Positions 47,853-56,511 of a stretch of 64,000 bases of DNA are shown here, one piece after another; positions within the stretch are counted from its first letter, which is position 1; each line of letters opens with the position of its first letter. Both the position numbers and the translations under genes were made by a program. Location: contig NZ_CP082780.1 in NCBI RefSeq assembly GCF_019915265.1, positions 806,001-870,000 on the forward strand, in the 5' to 3' direction. The notes beneath the pieces were generated by a model. The model was not told where the DNA came from. It did not search any database and worked only from the letters and a program-made list of their open reading frames with translations. The DNA comes from Bacillus aquiflavi. Lineage in GTDB: Bacteria > Bacillota > Bacilli > Bacillales > Cytobacillaceae.

Positions 47853-48209
47853 GTGGACAATATGACCTTTTTCGATTTTCTCCTTCTCTCTTTAGCATGT
47901 TTCCGATTAACACGGCTTGTCGTTTATGATAAGATCTTCGATATTGTAAGAGCTCCTTTTATGGTGATAGTTGAGGAAGAAGCGGAAAATGGTGAAAAAG
48001 AAATATATTTTGAACCGAAAGAAAAAGGATTAAAAGGTTTTATCGGCGAATTGATCAGCTGCTATTGGTGTGTCGGGATATGGTCAGCTACAGGAATTTA
48101 TTTTTTTTATTGGCTATTTCCAGCTTTCGTTTCGCCCTTGCTAATTGTGTTAGCAATTGCAGGTTTAGCATCAATTATCGAATCAATTATTCAAGTATGG
48201 ATATATTAG
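47853..48209 (+). CDS. yjcA: Sporulation membrane protein YjcA (DUF1360)
   Basis: This protein of about 118 residues has two or three membrane spans. It starts at the GTG at 47853 behind GAGGTGA and begins VDNMTFFDFLLLSLACFRLT. LTRLVVYDKIF followed by the ISCYWCVGIWSA block with two Cys is the DUF1360 signature. In B. subtilis yjcA lies after the cot cluster and is sporulation-controlled; here it follows cotZ on the opposite strand. The biochemical role is unknown. An upstream in-frame TTG at 47820 is less likely. Confidence 0.82.
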   Translation: MDNMTFFDFLLLSLACFRLTRLVVYDKIFDIVRAPFMVIVEEEAENGEKEIYFEPKEKGLKGFIGELISCYWCVGIWSATGIYFFYWLFPAFVSPLLIVLAIAGLASIIESIIQVWIY

Positions 48210-48254
48210 GTGAAATATTTATCATAAATCATGACAAAACGGGGTGGGATCGAT

Positions 48255-48347
48255 GTGAAAAAGAAGTCTAAAAACCGTCCGAAAAAGGTAAAGAAAAGCT
48301 GCGGATGCGGGAAAAAAAGTTTAAAGAAAAAGAAATCGAACTTCTAG
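48255..48347 (+). CDS. 30-residue basic peptide with CGC motif
   Basis: The frame starts at a GTG seven bases after GGGGTGG and encodes a peptide of about half Lys/Arg/Ser with one CGCG motif (KKSCGCGKKSLKKKK). It sits between yjcA and a hairpin in a run of sporulation genes. Short basic Cys peptides are known in spore coats, so this may be real, but it has no homologue that I can name. Confidence 0.45.
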   Translation: MKKKSKNRPKKVKKSCGCGKKSLKKKKSNF

Positions 48348-48389
48348 TGAAGCTAGAACCATTCTGCGAAAGTTTAAGCCCCAATTTTA

Positions 48390-48417
48390 AAGCACCTAGC
48401 GTCATTGTGGCGCTAGG
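48390..48417 (+). terminator. Hairpin after the basic peptide
   Basis: CACCTAGCG pairs with CGCTAGGT around an 8-10-base loop. No T-run follows. Confidence 0.5.
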
Positions 48418-48550
48418 TATTAATAGAGATTTTCCCCATATTCAAAATAAGAGGTTTTCAATGAATTTCCATTTGTTTTTTCTCATAAAAACAATCATGT
48501 TCGTGGACAATATGAAATGAGTTTAAATTTACATAGGAAGGAAAATTAAA

Positions 48551-49031
48551 ATGATAAAATGTGTACGGCATTTTAGTGTAATACTCATTTTAACGTTTAT
48601 ATTTACAGGCTGTCAGCAAAAGGAAGACGATGAAAGCAGACTTGCATTAATTAAAACAACCGATCCTTCACCAACAGTCGTGAAAAAAAAAAACAACATA
48701 CAAGGACGCTGAAATAGCTGAAAAAATAAAGGAAACCGTTTTATCTAAAAAGCAAATTTACGATGTTGCAATTGTAAAAGGAGATAGTCAAATTCTTGTT
48801 GCTTATAAAGTAAAACATTTATATCGCTTTCAAATGAAAAAATTAGAAAAGAGTGTAAAGAATCAATTTAAAAAACAGTTCCCTAAAGAGAAATTTACTG
48901 TATCAAGTGATTATAAAGTTTTTCTTGAAGCGGTAAAAATGAATGAAAAAATGAAAGATGCCGACTATGATGAAAAAAAAGCAAGTAAACGATTAAAAAC
49001 ATTGATAAAAATGACGAAAGAATTAACTTAA
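48551..49031 (+). pseudogene. YhcN/YlaJ-type sporulation lipoprotein, frameshifted
   Basis: The N-terminus MIKCVRHFSVILILTFIFTGC is a lipoprotein signal with a cysteine at residue 21. One A too many in an 11-A run (48683-48693) breaks the frame; with 10 A it continues KTTYKDAEIAEKIKETVLSK to 49031, about 159 residues. The rest matches the YhcN/YlaJ pattern (AIVKGDSQILVAYKVKH, VKNQFKKQFP, VSSDYKVF). It is 16 bases ahead of spoVAC. This gene order, lipoprotein then spoVAC-AD-AEb, is the one in spoVA2mob operons. Confidence 0.78.
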
Positions 49032-49047
49032 GAAAGGAGTTAATATC

Positions 49048-49527
49048 GTGGGGAACAAGCAAAAGCAAACAATGACACCACAACAGCAAAAGTACAAAAA
49101 AATAGAGCAAACTCATGAGATAAAACGACCTGTATTAAAAAATTGTATAAAAGCATTTTTTGTCGGGGGTTTGATATGTCTCATCGGACAAGCAATTACA
49201 TATTTTTATATATACTTTTTTAATTTTACGGAGCAAACTGCAGGTAATCCGACTGTAGCAACAATGGTATTTATCTCAATGCTGTTAACGGGGTTTGGTG
49301 TATACGATCGTTTAGGGCAATTCGCAGGCGCAGGCAGTGCAGTTCCTGTTACAGGATTTGGAAATGCGATTGTTTCTGCAGCGATTGAGCACCGAACAGA
49401 AGGTTTTGTTTTAGGTGTTGGCGGAAATATGTTTAAACTTGCAGGTTCAGTTATTTTATTTGGAGTCTTTTCTGCCTTTGTTGTAGCTTTAGTTAAAACA
49501 ATCTTTATTCAATGGGGAGGCTTTTAA
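49048..49527 (+). CDS. spoVAC: Stage V sporulation protein SpoVAC
   Basis: This 159-residue membrane protein of the spore inner membrane is part of the channel that moves dipicolinic acid into the forespore and out on germination; SpoVAC of B. subtilis acts as a mechanosensitive channel. Four hydrophobic segments and the signatures GQAITYFYIYFF, GFGVYDRLGQFAGAGSAVP and TGFGNAIVSAA are present. GTG start after AAGGAG. The stop is directly followed by spoVAD. The canonical spoVAA-AB genes are not here, so this is probably a second, spoVA2mob-like set. Confidence 0.93.
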   Translation: MGNKQKQTMTPQQQKYKKIEQTHEIKRPVLKNCIKAFFVGGLICLIGQAITYFYIYFFNFTEQTAGNPTVATMVFISMLLTGFGVYDRLGQFAGAGSAVPVTGFGNAIVSAAIEHRTEGFVLGVGGNMFKLAGSVILFGVFSAFVVALVKTIFIQWGGF

Positions 49528-50544
49528 ATGCTGCGTGGACATCAAACATGGGTTTTTCAAAACCGCCCCGCAATTATTTCAACTGGTGTGTCTGGTGGTC
49601 CTTTTGAAGCAAATGGGAATTTAGCTGATGATTTTGATATTCTTCATAAAGATCTTTGGATGGAACAAGATTCATATGAAAAGGCACATCGAATATTAAT
49701 AGAAGACGCAATTGAAGTTGCATTAAAAAAAGGAAATCTTGCAAAAGAAGACGTACAATTTTTAATTGCCGGCGATTTGATTAATCAAATTACCCCAACT
49801 AGTTTTGCTGCAAGAACAGTTCAAATTCCTTATTTAGGAATATTCAGTGCCTGTTCTACATCTGCCGAAGGACTAGCACTAGCATCATTTTTAATTAATT
49901 ACCAAGGCGCTAAATACATTTTAACTGGCGCATCTAGTCATAATGCAGCGGCGGAAAGACAGTTTAGATACCCAACTGAATATGGAGCACAAAAACCCCC
50001 AACTGCACAGTGGACAGTAACTGGAGCAGGTGTTGCTCTCTTAACAAATGAGGCTAGCCTAGCTGGAAACCATCCAGTTACAACTAGCGCAACAATAGGA
50101 AGAGTGGTTGATATGGGGCTTACTGATCCATTTAATATGGGTGGGGCGATGGCCCCAGCTGCTGTTGATACAATTACAGCTCATTTTCGTGATATGCAAA
50201 GAGATCCTTCTTATTATGATTTAATTGTTACCGGAGATCTAGGTAAAATTGGTTACCGTGTCGCTTTAGATCTATTACAAAGCAGTGGGCTGGATATAAA
50301 AGAAGATCAGTATAAAGACTGTGGGATAATGATTTACCGGGATGATCAACCAGTACAGTCCGGTGGCAGTGGGGCAGCAAGTTCTGCTACAGTAATGTAT
50401 GGTCATTTATTAAATGAAATGAAAAAAGGCGTTTATAAGCGAATTTTATTTGTTGCAACAGGTGCTCTATTATCTCCATTAACATATCAACAAAATGAAA
50501 GCATTCCCTGTATTGCTCATGCAGTATCAATTGAGATGCCATAA
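49528..50544 (+). CDS. spoVAD: Stage V sporulation protein SpoVAD
   Basis: This 338-residue soluble protein with a thiolase-like fold binds dipicolinic acid and delivers it to the SpoVA channel. The family blocks VSGGPFEANG, DDFDILHKDLWMEQDSYEKA, SACSTSAEGLALAS and MGGAMAPAAVDTI are visible. It follows spoVAC with no gap and precedes spoVAEb by 36 bases with its own GAAAGGAGAG. Translation is likely coupled to spoVAC. Confidence 0.94.
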   Translation: MLRGHQTWVFQNRPAIISTGVSGGPFEANGNLADDFDILHKDLWMEQDSYEKAHRILIEDAIEVALKKGNLAKEDVQFLIAGDLINQITPTSFAARTVQIPYLGIFSACSTSAEGLALASFLINYQGAKYILTGASSHNAAAERQFRYPTEYGAQKPPTAQWTVTGAGVALLTNEASLAGNHPVTTSATIGRVVDMGLTDPFNMGGAMAPAAVDTITAHFRDMQRDPSYYDLIVTGDLGKIGYRVALDLLQSSGLDIKEDQYKDCGIMIYRDDQPVQSGGSGAASSATVMYGHLLNEMKKGVYKRILFVATGALLSPLTYQQNESIPCIAHAVSIEMP

Positions 50545-50580
50545 CCCAAGTTTAGACTTAGACAGAAAGGAGAGAAATAA

Positions 50581-50937
50581 ATGATAGCGATGTTCTTTTG
50601 GGTTTTTGTTGTTGGTGGATTTATATGTATGATTGGTCAAATCATGTTTGATGTAGTAAAATTAACGCCCGCGCATACGCTTAGTTTATTTGTTGTCATC
50701 GGCGCAGTTCTTGATGGATTAGGGCTATACGAACCGCTCATTGATTTTGCGGGCGCAGGTGCAACGATTCCGATCACTAGTTTTGGCAATTCATTAGTGC
50801 ATGGGGCGTTACATGAGGCTGAACGGCATGGCATTGTTGGTGTCTTGACAGGAATGTTTGAAGTGACAAGTTCAGGGATTTCAGCCGCAATCGTTTTCGG
50901 TTTTATAGGGGCATTATTTTTTAAATCAAAGGGATAA
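50581..50937 (+). CDS. spoVAE: Stage V sporulation protein SpoVAEb
   Basis: This 118-residue integral membrane protein is of the SpoVAC/SpoVAE family. It has [36 protein letters not shown] and [12 protein letters not shown], parallel to the motifs of SpoVAC. It is the last gene of the lipoprotein-spoVAC-AD-AEb set. SpoVAEa, SpoVAF and the DUF421/DUF1657 genes seen in some spoVA2mob operons are not found downstream. Confidence 0.92.
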   Translation: MIAMFFWVFVVGGFICMIGQIMFDVVKLTPAHTLSLFVVIGAVLDGLGLYEPLIDFAGAGATIPITSFGNSLVHGALHEAERHGIVGVLTGMFEVTSSGISAAIVFGFIGALFFKSKG

Positions 50938-51033
50938 ATGACAAAAGGGCTTTCAATAGGAGGCCTGCCCACGCAGATTAAAGTTACTTCACATATGTTA
51001 TAAGTGAATAATTTAAAAGTGAGGTGACACTAT

Positions 51034-51153
51034 ATGGGCTTTGGTTGCTTTGGTGGTTACTACGGCTACGGCGGTGGTTACGGTGGTTCATCATTTGTTT
51101 TAATTGTCGTATTATTTATTTTACTCATTATTGTTGGCGCAAGTTGGTTCTAA
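51034..51153 (+). CDS. YjcZ-family sporulation peptide
   Basis: This 39-residue peptide has a Gly/Tyr-rich head (GGYYGYGGGYGG) followed by one hydrophobic helix (SFVLIVVLFILLIIVGASWF). This is the pattern of the YjcZ family of short sporulation-expressed membrane peptides. It follows GAGGTGA by seven bases. CATATGTTA about 40 bases upstream resembles a sigma-K -10, but the AC element is not at the right distance. A terminator follows. Confidence 0.85.
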   Translation: MGFGCFGGYYGYGGGYGGSSFVLIVVLFILLIIVGASWF

Positions 51154-51160
51154 TTAAAAA

Positions 51161-51187
51161 AATGCCGTTTCGTTGGAAACGGCATTG
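51161..51187 (+). terminator. Terminator of the YjcZ-type gene
   Basis: ATGCCGTTTC pairs exactly with GAAACGGCAT around GTTG. Confidence 0.8.
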
Positions 51188-51189
51188 TA

Positions 51190-51284
51190 GTTTGTAGATA
51201 AAGTCAATATATTAAGAAAAAATGTTTTCAGTCTAGTTAAGATGTGCAGCACGGGACGGAAACGAATAGAACAGTTATAACTTT
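51190..51284 (+). repeat. Interspersed intergenic repeat, copy F
   Basis: TGTAGATAAAGTCAATAT, ATGTTTTCAGTC, GTGCAGCACGGGACGG and AAACGAATAGAACAG follow the family order. It lies between the YjcZ-type gene and spoVIF. Confidence 0.65.
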
Positions 51285-51386
51285 CTGAAAACCGCCATTT
51301 TTAATCCACTTTTTTGAGAACGTATCACCTTTTTTACCTCCTTTCATAAACTAAAAGTAGTTAAAAAAGGAGGCAAATTATAAAAT

Positions 51387-51641
51387 ATGGATAATAAATT
51401 TTTTCAAAATATTGAAAAGAAAACAGGCGTAAATATGAAAGAAGTATTTGAACTGGCCAATTCATTGCAAAATGCTAATTTCCAAGACGAGAAAACAGTT
51501 CGCAACGTAATTAGAAGAGTGTCACAAATAGCAAAGAAAAAGGTAGATAAAGAAACAGAAGACAAAATTGTAAATTCGATTGTTAGCAATGGGAAAAAGC
51601 TTGACTTTAATACAATCGCTAATATGATTAATAAAAAATAA
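51387..51641 (+). CDS. spoVIF: Stage VI sporulation protein F
   Basis: This 84-residue protein (YjcC) is needed for late coat assembly and GerE activity in B. subtilis. It matches that protein closely as I recall it: MDNKFFQNIEKKTGVNMKEV, NFQDEKTVRNVIRRVSQ, and the ending NTIANMINKK. It follows AAAGGAGG. A strong hairpin lies between it and the convergent yjcF. Confidence 0.92.
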   Translation: MDNKFFQNIEKKTGVNMKEVFELANSLQNANFQDEKTVRNVIRRVSQIAKKKVDKETEDKIVNSIVSNGKKLDFNTIANMINKK

Positions 51642-51649
51642 AAAACATG

Positions 51650-51683
51650 GAGCAGCGCTGTGCAATAACACAAAGCTGCTCCT
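51650..51683. terminator. Bidirectional terminator between spoVIF and yjcF
   Basis: GGAGCAGC pairs with GCTGCTCC around a loop of about 17 bases that includes TGTG and CACA as inner pairs. Confidence 0.75.
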
Positions 51684-51692
51684 TCTTTACTT

Positions 51693-52118
51693 TTAATCAA
51701 GCATTTTTTCCATCGTTCTATGAATGATTCCAGCTTCGAGAAACTCATCGGAAATAATTTGATAACCTAATCGTGTGTAAAAAGGAATAGCGTGCTTTTG
51801 AGCATTTAATTTTACTTTATTAACTTGTTGATGTTTTGCAAATTCTTCAATTTTGCTCATGATTATTTTTCCAGCCCCGCATTTGCGGTTTTCCTTTAAA
51901 ATACAGAGTCTCTCAATTTTTCCGTATTCGTCTATCATTCGAAGACGTCCCGCTCCTATTGGCAGTGTGTCATCATAAAGAACAAAGTGGGTACAATTTC
52001 CTTCAAATTGATCAAATTCTTCTTCGGGCGATACATTTTGTTCGTTTACAAAGACAATTTTTCGAATCGAAAACGCATCATTCAGTTCTTTTTCAGTCGA
52101 AGCAATTTGTACGTGCAC
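51693..52118 (-). CDS. yjcF: GNAT family acetyltransferase YjcF
   Basis: This 141-residue N-acetyltransferase begins MHVQIASTEKELNDAFSIRK and has the FVNEQNVSPEEEFDQFE segment typical of the ElaA/YjcF group. The acetyl-CoA loop is RLCILKENRKCGAGKII, followed by LNAQKHAIPFYTRLGYQ. The substrate is unknown. The start overlaps the last base of the yjcG stop, so the two are coupled. The order yjcF-yjcG-yjcH is that of B. subtilis. Confidence 0.92.
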   Translation of the reverse strand: MHVQIASTEKELNDAFSIRKIVFVNEQNVSPEEEFDQFEGNCTHFVLYDDTLPIGAGRLRMIDEYGKIERLCILKENRKCGAGKIIMSKIEEFAKHQQVNKVKLNAQKHAIPFYTRLGYQIISDEFLEAGIIHRTMEKMLD

Positions 52119-52636
52119 TACTTTTCTTCCTTCCCGAGTCGAATGGTTTCATAAACGGTCCATGAACCATTTTCAAGCTGGTAGAGGAGGTGGAAACGAT
52201 CAACGATTTCCTCTTCAACATTTACTTTTACCATTTTTAACTGGCCATAAATATCTGAATGTTCGTCATTTGAAAGGTTTTGACCAATTGTGATATGAGG
52301 GATGAACGCATATTCTGGTGTACTATCAGTAAATCTGTGCAAGTCTTCATGTAAAGATTCTAACTCATCCGAATGGTTAATTTTAATATAAATGACATTA
52401 TTGACAGGTTGAAATGAACTAATTTTATAAGCATTTAACGAAAACGGTTTGTGTTCTTCACCGAACTTAAGAAGTTTATCCGCCAATTCTTTTGCCTGCT
52501 CCTCTGTAGCCTCGAAAGGAGCTTTAAGAGTTATATGAGGCGGAATAAGTGCATAATGCGGATCATAGCGTTTGCGGTAAGAATTAGCAAAATCTTGTAG
52601 CTTTTTTGATGGGAAAATGACAATACCTAATTTCAT
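52118..52636 (-). CDS. yjcG: 2H phosphoesterase superfamily protein YjcG
   Basis: This 172-residue protein has two HxT motifs, [10 protein letters not shown] (about residue 35) and [10 protein letters not shown] (about residue 115), the catalytic pair of 2H phosphodiesterases (2'-5' RNA ligase-like). The second Met, 52636, is chosen because GGAGG is 8 bases ahead; the first Met at 52642 is too close to it. The natural substrate is not established. It is followed by yjcF without a gap. Confidence 0.9.
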   Translation of the reverse strand: MKLGIVIFPSKKLQDFANSYRKRYDPHYALIPPHITLKAPFEATEEQAKELADKLLKFGEEHKPFSLNAYKISSFQPVNNVIYIKINHSDELESLHEDLHRFTDSTPEYAFIPHITIGQNLSNDEHSDIYGQLKMVKVNVEEEIVDRFHLLYQLENGSWTVYETIRLGKEEK

Positions 52637-52762
52637 AGACATTACCTCCAGTTTTTTTATCTTTTAAAACATACTTTGGTATATCTTGCTTAGCTATTTT
52701 CAAATTATTATAACAAATAATCTTATTTGATGTATGATATTTTCTCCTTTATGACTTTCGAC

Positions 52763-53491
52763 TCATGAAAACATGTGCTTTAATGCACGTTTTAAATCTG
52801 GTTGCCAATATGTCCATGTATGGTTTCCAAAAAACTCCTCAGAAAACAACGAATATTCTCGTTGTTGAAAAAGGTTAGCTAGCTTTCGGTTTGGTTCAAC
52901 AAAGTTTTCTGTAACTCCTGTTGTTAGTTTTACTTCTGTTTCATTTTTACCAAAAACATGATAAATATTTAATAAATGTGGATCAGAAAACGCCGCCACT
53001 TTATTTAGAACATCTTCATTTACGTAAGGAGACTGGAGAATTACTTTGCCAAACGTATGAGGATAATGAATAGCTGCAAGCAAGGAAACGGTTCCTGCAA
53101 GTGAATCACCAACAAGTGCTCGTCCCATTCCTACATGATAAGTAGGGAATCGCTCTTCAAGAAATGGAACTAGCTCATGTGCTAGAAAGCGAATATAATT
53201 TTCGTTTTTTTCTCCATTCGGATGATACTTTTTACGCCGATCGACTACATTTTGATAAGGAATTCCTACAATGATAACATTTTCAATCTCTTGATTATGG
53301 TGAAGTTCATCAGCAAAACGGGCAATTCTGCCAAGCTGAAAATAATCCCGTCCATCTTGAGCGATTAATAACGAATATTTGTATATTGGCGAATAATGAG
53401 CTGGTAAATAAACGAGAAGGTCTATTTTCTCGTTAAGAGATGTGCTGAAAATTGGTATTTCATTTACCGAGCCTCTTGGAATATGATTCAT
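52763..53491 (-). CDS. yjcH: Putative esterase YjcH (alpha/beta hydrolase)
   Basis: This hydrolase of the esterase-D/enterochelin-esterase type is 242 residues from the ATG at 53491 (after ACGGAGG). The nucleophile elbow is VGDSLAGTVS, the likely acid follows in YHVFGKNE, and the histidine lies in FFGNHTWTYW. There is no signal peptide. It stands upstream of yjcG as in B. subtilis. The substrate is unknown. Confidence 0.88.
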   Translation of the reverse strand: MNHIPRGSVNEIPIFSTSLNEKIDLLVYLPAHYSPIYKYSLLIAQDGRDYFQLGRIARFADELHHNQEIENVIIVGIPYQNVVDRRKKYHPNGEKNENYIRFLAHELVPFLEERFPTYHVGMGRALVGDSLAGTVSLLAAIHYPHTFGKVILQSPYVNEDVLNKVAAFSDPHLLNIYHVFGKNETEVKLTTGVTENFVEPNRKLANLFQQREYSLFSEEFFGNHTWTYWQPDLKRALKHMFS

Positions 53492-53672
53492 CGTACATCC
53501 TCCGTAATTCAATCTTTTTTTATAATTCTAACATATTTATGTTAAGGATATGTAAGGTTATATTTAAACTTCCCAAAGGTTCGCACTCTTCGAAGTATTA
53601 TTGATATTCCAACTTTTATATACCACTCATGTTAAAATAATGAAAAGTTTGATCTGAAATGAGGTGTATTAA

Positions 53673-53954
53673 GTGGCCGTAGTCGAGGTGTTTATGTTTC
53701 TACTAGTCATTGGATTTATCGTCTTCAATATTTTTGGTTCTAAGAGCAAGCTGGATACAGTTAAGAAGAGGTTATATATTATTAGCCTGATCGTAACAGT
53801 AGTACTGTCATTTATCCCCAGAGGGAGTAGCAATGGATTTTTCTATCTTTTTGGAATCCCTACAGAGACTTTCACTTATTGGCAACACGGCTTATCATTT
53901 CATTTGTTTGGGTTTATAGCAAATTTTTTTTATTTTACTTTGTTTTTAAGCTAA
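53673..53954 (+). CDS. Small membrane protein of unknown function
   Basis: This predicted 93-residue protein starts at a GTG 7 bases after GAGGTG. Hydrophobic segments lie at about residues 4-21, 33-50 and 72-92. GIPTETFTYWQHGLSFH is a polar stretch between the second and third. I do not recognise it. It opens a gene-poor 1.1-kb stretch after yjcH. Confidence 0.5.
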   Translation: MAVVEVFMFLLVIGFIVFNIFGSKSKLDTVKKRLYIISLIVTVVLSFIPRGSSNGFFYLFGIPTETFTYWQHGLSFHLFGFIANFFYFTLFLS

Positions 53955-54639
53955 TTTGGTGGGGAATTATCAGAAGAGTAGGGAGTGATTTTGAACAGTG
54001 AAGCTGAGAATAAGCACTCTATTACTTAAGAATGTTAATTTCTCATTCATGATTATCAAGCGAATCGTGAATAGTATAGAAGTGAAATATCAGTCAAGAT
54101 TGAATGAGTTGTTGGAAATACAAATGCTTGCCTATGGCTATTTCCTAAAGGAATTTTCAGAGACTTTTACCGATTATTAATAGAATCGTACAGCTAGCAT
54201 AGAGTAGCCCTTTTGCATCTTATCACATTATAGTAAAAAAACTAATAAAACACCGTATACAAATGGGCGCACAGAAGCTAATAATGATAAAAAATATTAA
54301 ACGCCAGGCATAAAACCGCTAGCGATTTAGACAACTTGTGCTTTTGAGAGATATAGGGAACATTGATAAAATTCTCATCGCTCCTTTTTTATCATTTTGG
54401 CTTCTTTTTCACCAACTAAACCGTTCTTGTAAGGTGAAGAAGGAGATAGTCTGTGCGGAACACAAATTTTGCTTACTAACTGGCGGAATTTTGCTCGATT
54501 TACAAACAATAGTGGAGAGACTTATTGACTTTGTTTATAAGCTAGGTTATATTTTTCTCTGAATTTACCCAAAAACATTTGATATATAATATAATAGGCG
54601 TAATCATTATTAAAAACATGAATTAAGGGAGAGAGTTGG
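53955..54639. other. Gene-poor stretch
   Basis: Only short open frames without ribosome sites are present (for example 53998-54180 and 54338-54562). No RNA gene or repeat is recognised. It may be worn accessory DNA between yjcH and the pgpA-like gene. Confidence 0.4.
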
Positions 54640-55197
54640 ATGGCACGTCGACACGTTCATAGTAAGAAGGTGACAATCGCTGCAAGACAAGCGTTAGAGG
54701 ATAGGGGTGTTCCGCTTGAAGCGATCGGGGAAATCGTTTATGATATGCAGTCGCCTTATAATAACACATTAACATTGGCTGATTGTGTGGAAAGTGTTGA
54801 AAAGGTTTTATTGAAACGAGAAATACAACATGCAATTTTAGTAGGGGTAGAGTTAGATCGCCTTGCAGAACAAAAAAAACTGTCTGAACCGCTACAAACA
54901 ATTATCGAATCGGATGAAGGATTATTTGGAGTAGATGAAACGATTGCGTTAGGAGCAGCACTCGGCTATGGAAGTATAGCAGTAACAACTTTCGGTCATT
55001 TAGATAAAAATAAACTTGGAATCATTAAGAAACTAGATACGAAAAAAGGAGGCAGTGTTCATACATTCCTTGATGATATTGTGGCAAGTATCGCTGCCAC
55101 AGCATCTTCACGTATTGCCCACAAAATGCGCGATGAAGAAGACTCTCTAACGAAAGATAAAACAATTATTAATGAAGAAGAAGAATTAATTGGCTAA
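54640..55197 (+). CDS. Phosphatidylglycerophosphatase A family protein (YutG/YpjQ-like)
   Basis: This 185-residue protein is of the PgpA family. RHVHSKKVTIAARQALEDRG, LTLADCVESVEKVLLKREIQ, AILVGVELDRLAEQKKLSEP and HTFLDDIVASIAATASSRIAH match the soluble Bacillus YutG/YpjQ type, which lacks the membrane helices of E. coli PgpA. It would dephosphorylate phosphatidylglycerophosphate or a related substrate. The start follows GGGAGAGAG. Confidence 0.85.
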   Translation: MARRHVHSKKVTIAARQALEDRGVPLEAIGEIVYDMQSPYNNTLTLADCVESVEKVLLKREIQHAILVGVELDRLAEQKKLSEPLQTIIESDEGLFGVDETIALGAALGYGSIAVTTFGHLDKNKLGIIKKLDTKKGGSVHTFLDDIVASIAATASSRIAHKMRDEEDSLTKDKTIINEEEELIG

Positions 55198-55285
55198 AAG
55201 GTTAAAAAACTATTATTTTCAGCAAAATAAATGAAGATCGAAGCTGTGAATAGTTTCAATCGTATTTCAATTTTTTCAAAACATA

Positions 55286-55316
55286 TTGACAATAGTCTAA
55301 ATGATTATGTTAGAAT
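55286..55316 (+). promoter_or_regulatory. Candidate sigma-A promoter of the TRAP operon
   Basis: TTGACA at 55286-55291 and TTAGAA/TAGAAT from 55310, spacer 18-19 bases, about 45 bases ahead of the start codon. Confidence 0.45.
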
Positions 55317-55359
55317 AAAATTCGAAAAGTATCATGTTAATAAAAAAGGGGGAAATTTT

Positions 55360-56349
55360 ATGAAGAGGAAAAAATTTCTTTTCGCAATGATTTTACTGTT
55401 AACGTTTTCAATGGTTTTATCTGCCTGTGGAGGGAATAAAGAAGATAAAGCAAAAGATAAAGACAAAGGTGCTAGTGATGACTTAGATTTTATGAGTATC
55501 GTTACGGGTGGAACTGGTGGGACTTACTACCCGCTTGGCGGTGCTTTTGCTAAATTAATTTCTGATGAAGTTGGGGTTCAAACAAACTCAGAAGTTTCTG
55601 GTGCATCTGCTGAAAATATGAATACATTAAAAGATGGCGATGCAAAAATTGGTTTTACACAAACTGACATTGCTTCTTATGCAAAAGATGGCAAGCTTAT
55701 GTTCGAAGATGACAAGGTTGATAATGTAGTAGCAATCGGCGCTCTATATCCTGAAACAATTCAAATTGTTACGACAGAAAAGTCAGGCATTAAAACTGTC
55801 GAAGATTTAAAAGGCAAAAAGGTGTCTGTTGGTGCACCTGGATCTGGAACGTATGCAAATGCTGAACAAATTCTTGAAATTCATGGGATTACAATGAAAG
55901 ATTTTAAACCGCAAAATCTTTCTTTCGATGAGTCAGTTAACGGTATTCAAGACGGTGCAATCGATGCTGCTTTTGTTACAGCGGGAACACCTACTGGTGC
56001 TGTCGAAGGTTTAGCTGCTACTGAAAAGGTAGTAATTGTTCCAATTGCAGAAGATAAAATCAAAGAATTGATTGAAAAATACCCTTATTATTCTGAAGAA
56101 GAAGTTCCTTCTGGCACTTATGGTTTAAAAGAGACAGTTAATACGGTTGCAGTTCAAGCAATGCTCGTAGTTAGAGACGATCTTTCTGAAGATTTAGTAT
56201 ACAAAGTGACTAAGGCCATTTTTGAAAACACAGATGAAATTAGCCACGATAAAGGTAAATTAATTAAGGCTGAAAATGCTTTAACAGGGCTTGGAATTGA
56301 TGTACATCCTGGTGCACAAAAATACTTTGATGAAAAGGGAGTTAAGTAA
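55360..56349 (+). CDS. TAXI family TRAP transporter solute-binding lipoprotein
   Basis: This 329-residue receptor starts at the ATG at 55360, behind GGGGG. The signal peptide ends in the lipobox LSAC, then a Lys/Asp-rich linker follows. The TAXI signature is MSIVTGGTGGTYYPLGGAFA; later blocks are VSVGAPGSGTYANAEQIL and AFVTAGTPTGAV. It captures a small carboxylate (glutamate and alpha-ketoglutarate are known for relatives) for the fused permease at 57020. A terminator-like hairpin after it may favour higher expression than of the membrane part. Confidence 0.93.
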   Translation: MKRKKFLFAMILLLTFSMVLSACGGNKEDKAKDKDKGASDDLDFMSIVTGGTGGTYYPLGGAFAKLISDEVGVQTNSEVSGASAENMNTLKDGDAKIGFTQTDIASYAKDGKLMFEDDKVDNVVAIGALYPETIQIVTTEKSGIKTVEDLKGKKVSVGAPGSGTYANAEQILEIHGITMKDFKPQNLSFDESVNGIQDGAIDAAFVTAGTPTGAVEGLAATEKVVIVPIAEDKIKELIEKYPYYSEEEVPSGTYGLKETVNTVAVQAMLVVRDDLSEDLVYKVTKAIFENTDEISHDKGKLIKAENALTGLGIDVHPGAQKYFDEKGVK

Positions 56350-56376
56350 AGGCCTTTTTAAGTTGAATAAGAGTTT

Positions 56377-56417
56377 GACCGGTCGAGAGGCCTGGTTTTA
56401 TCCTCAGGCCGGTTTTT
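56377..56417 (+). terminator. Hairpin after the TAXI receptor gene
   Basis: GGCCTG pairs with CAGGCC (alternatively ACCGG with CCGGT), followed by TTTTTTAT. It is likely a partial terminator inside the operon. Confidence 0.7.
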
Positions 56418-56511
56418 TATTTGTATCATTTAACGATAACGGCTATTTTTGAACTGTTTAGAATAGTATAAATCTTATTATGTAATAAATATTTTTTCAG
56501 GTGGGGTTTAT

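Noticed and set aside
48305-48520. 71-codon frame overlapping the basic peptide
   Set aside because: It runs through the hairpin at 48390 and overlaps the better-supported 30-residue frame in another phase.
53998-54180. 60-codon frame after the small membrane gene
   Set aside because: No proper ribosome site and no recognisable protein features.
54338-54562. 74-codon frame before the pgpA-like gene
   Set aside because: No ribosome site and an isolated composition; not supportable as a gene.
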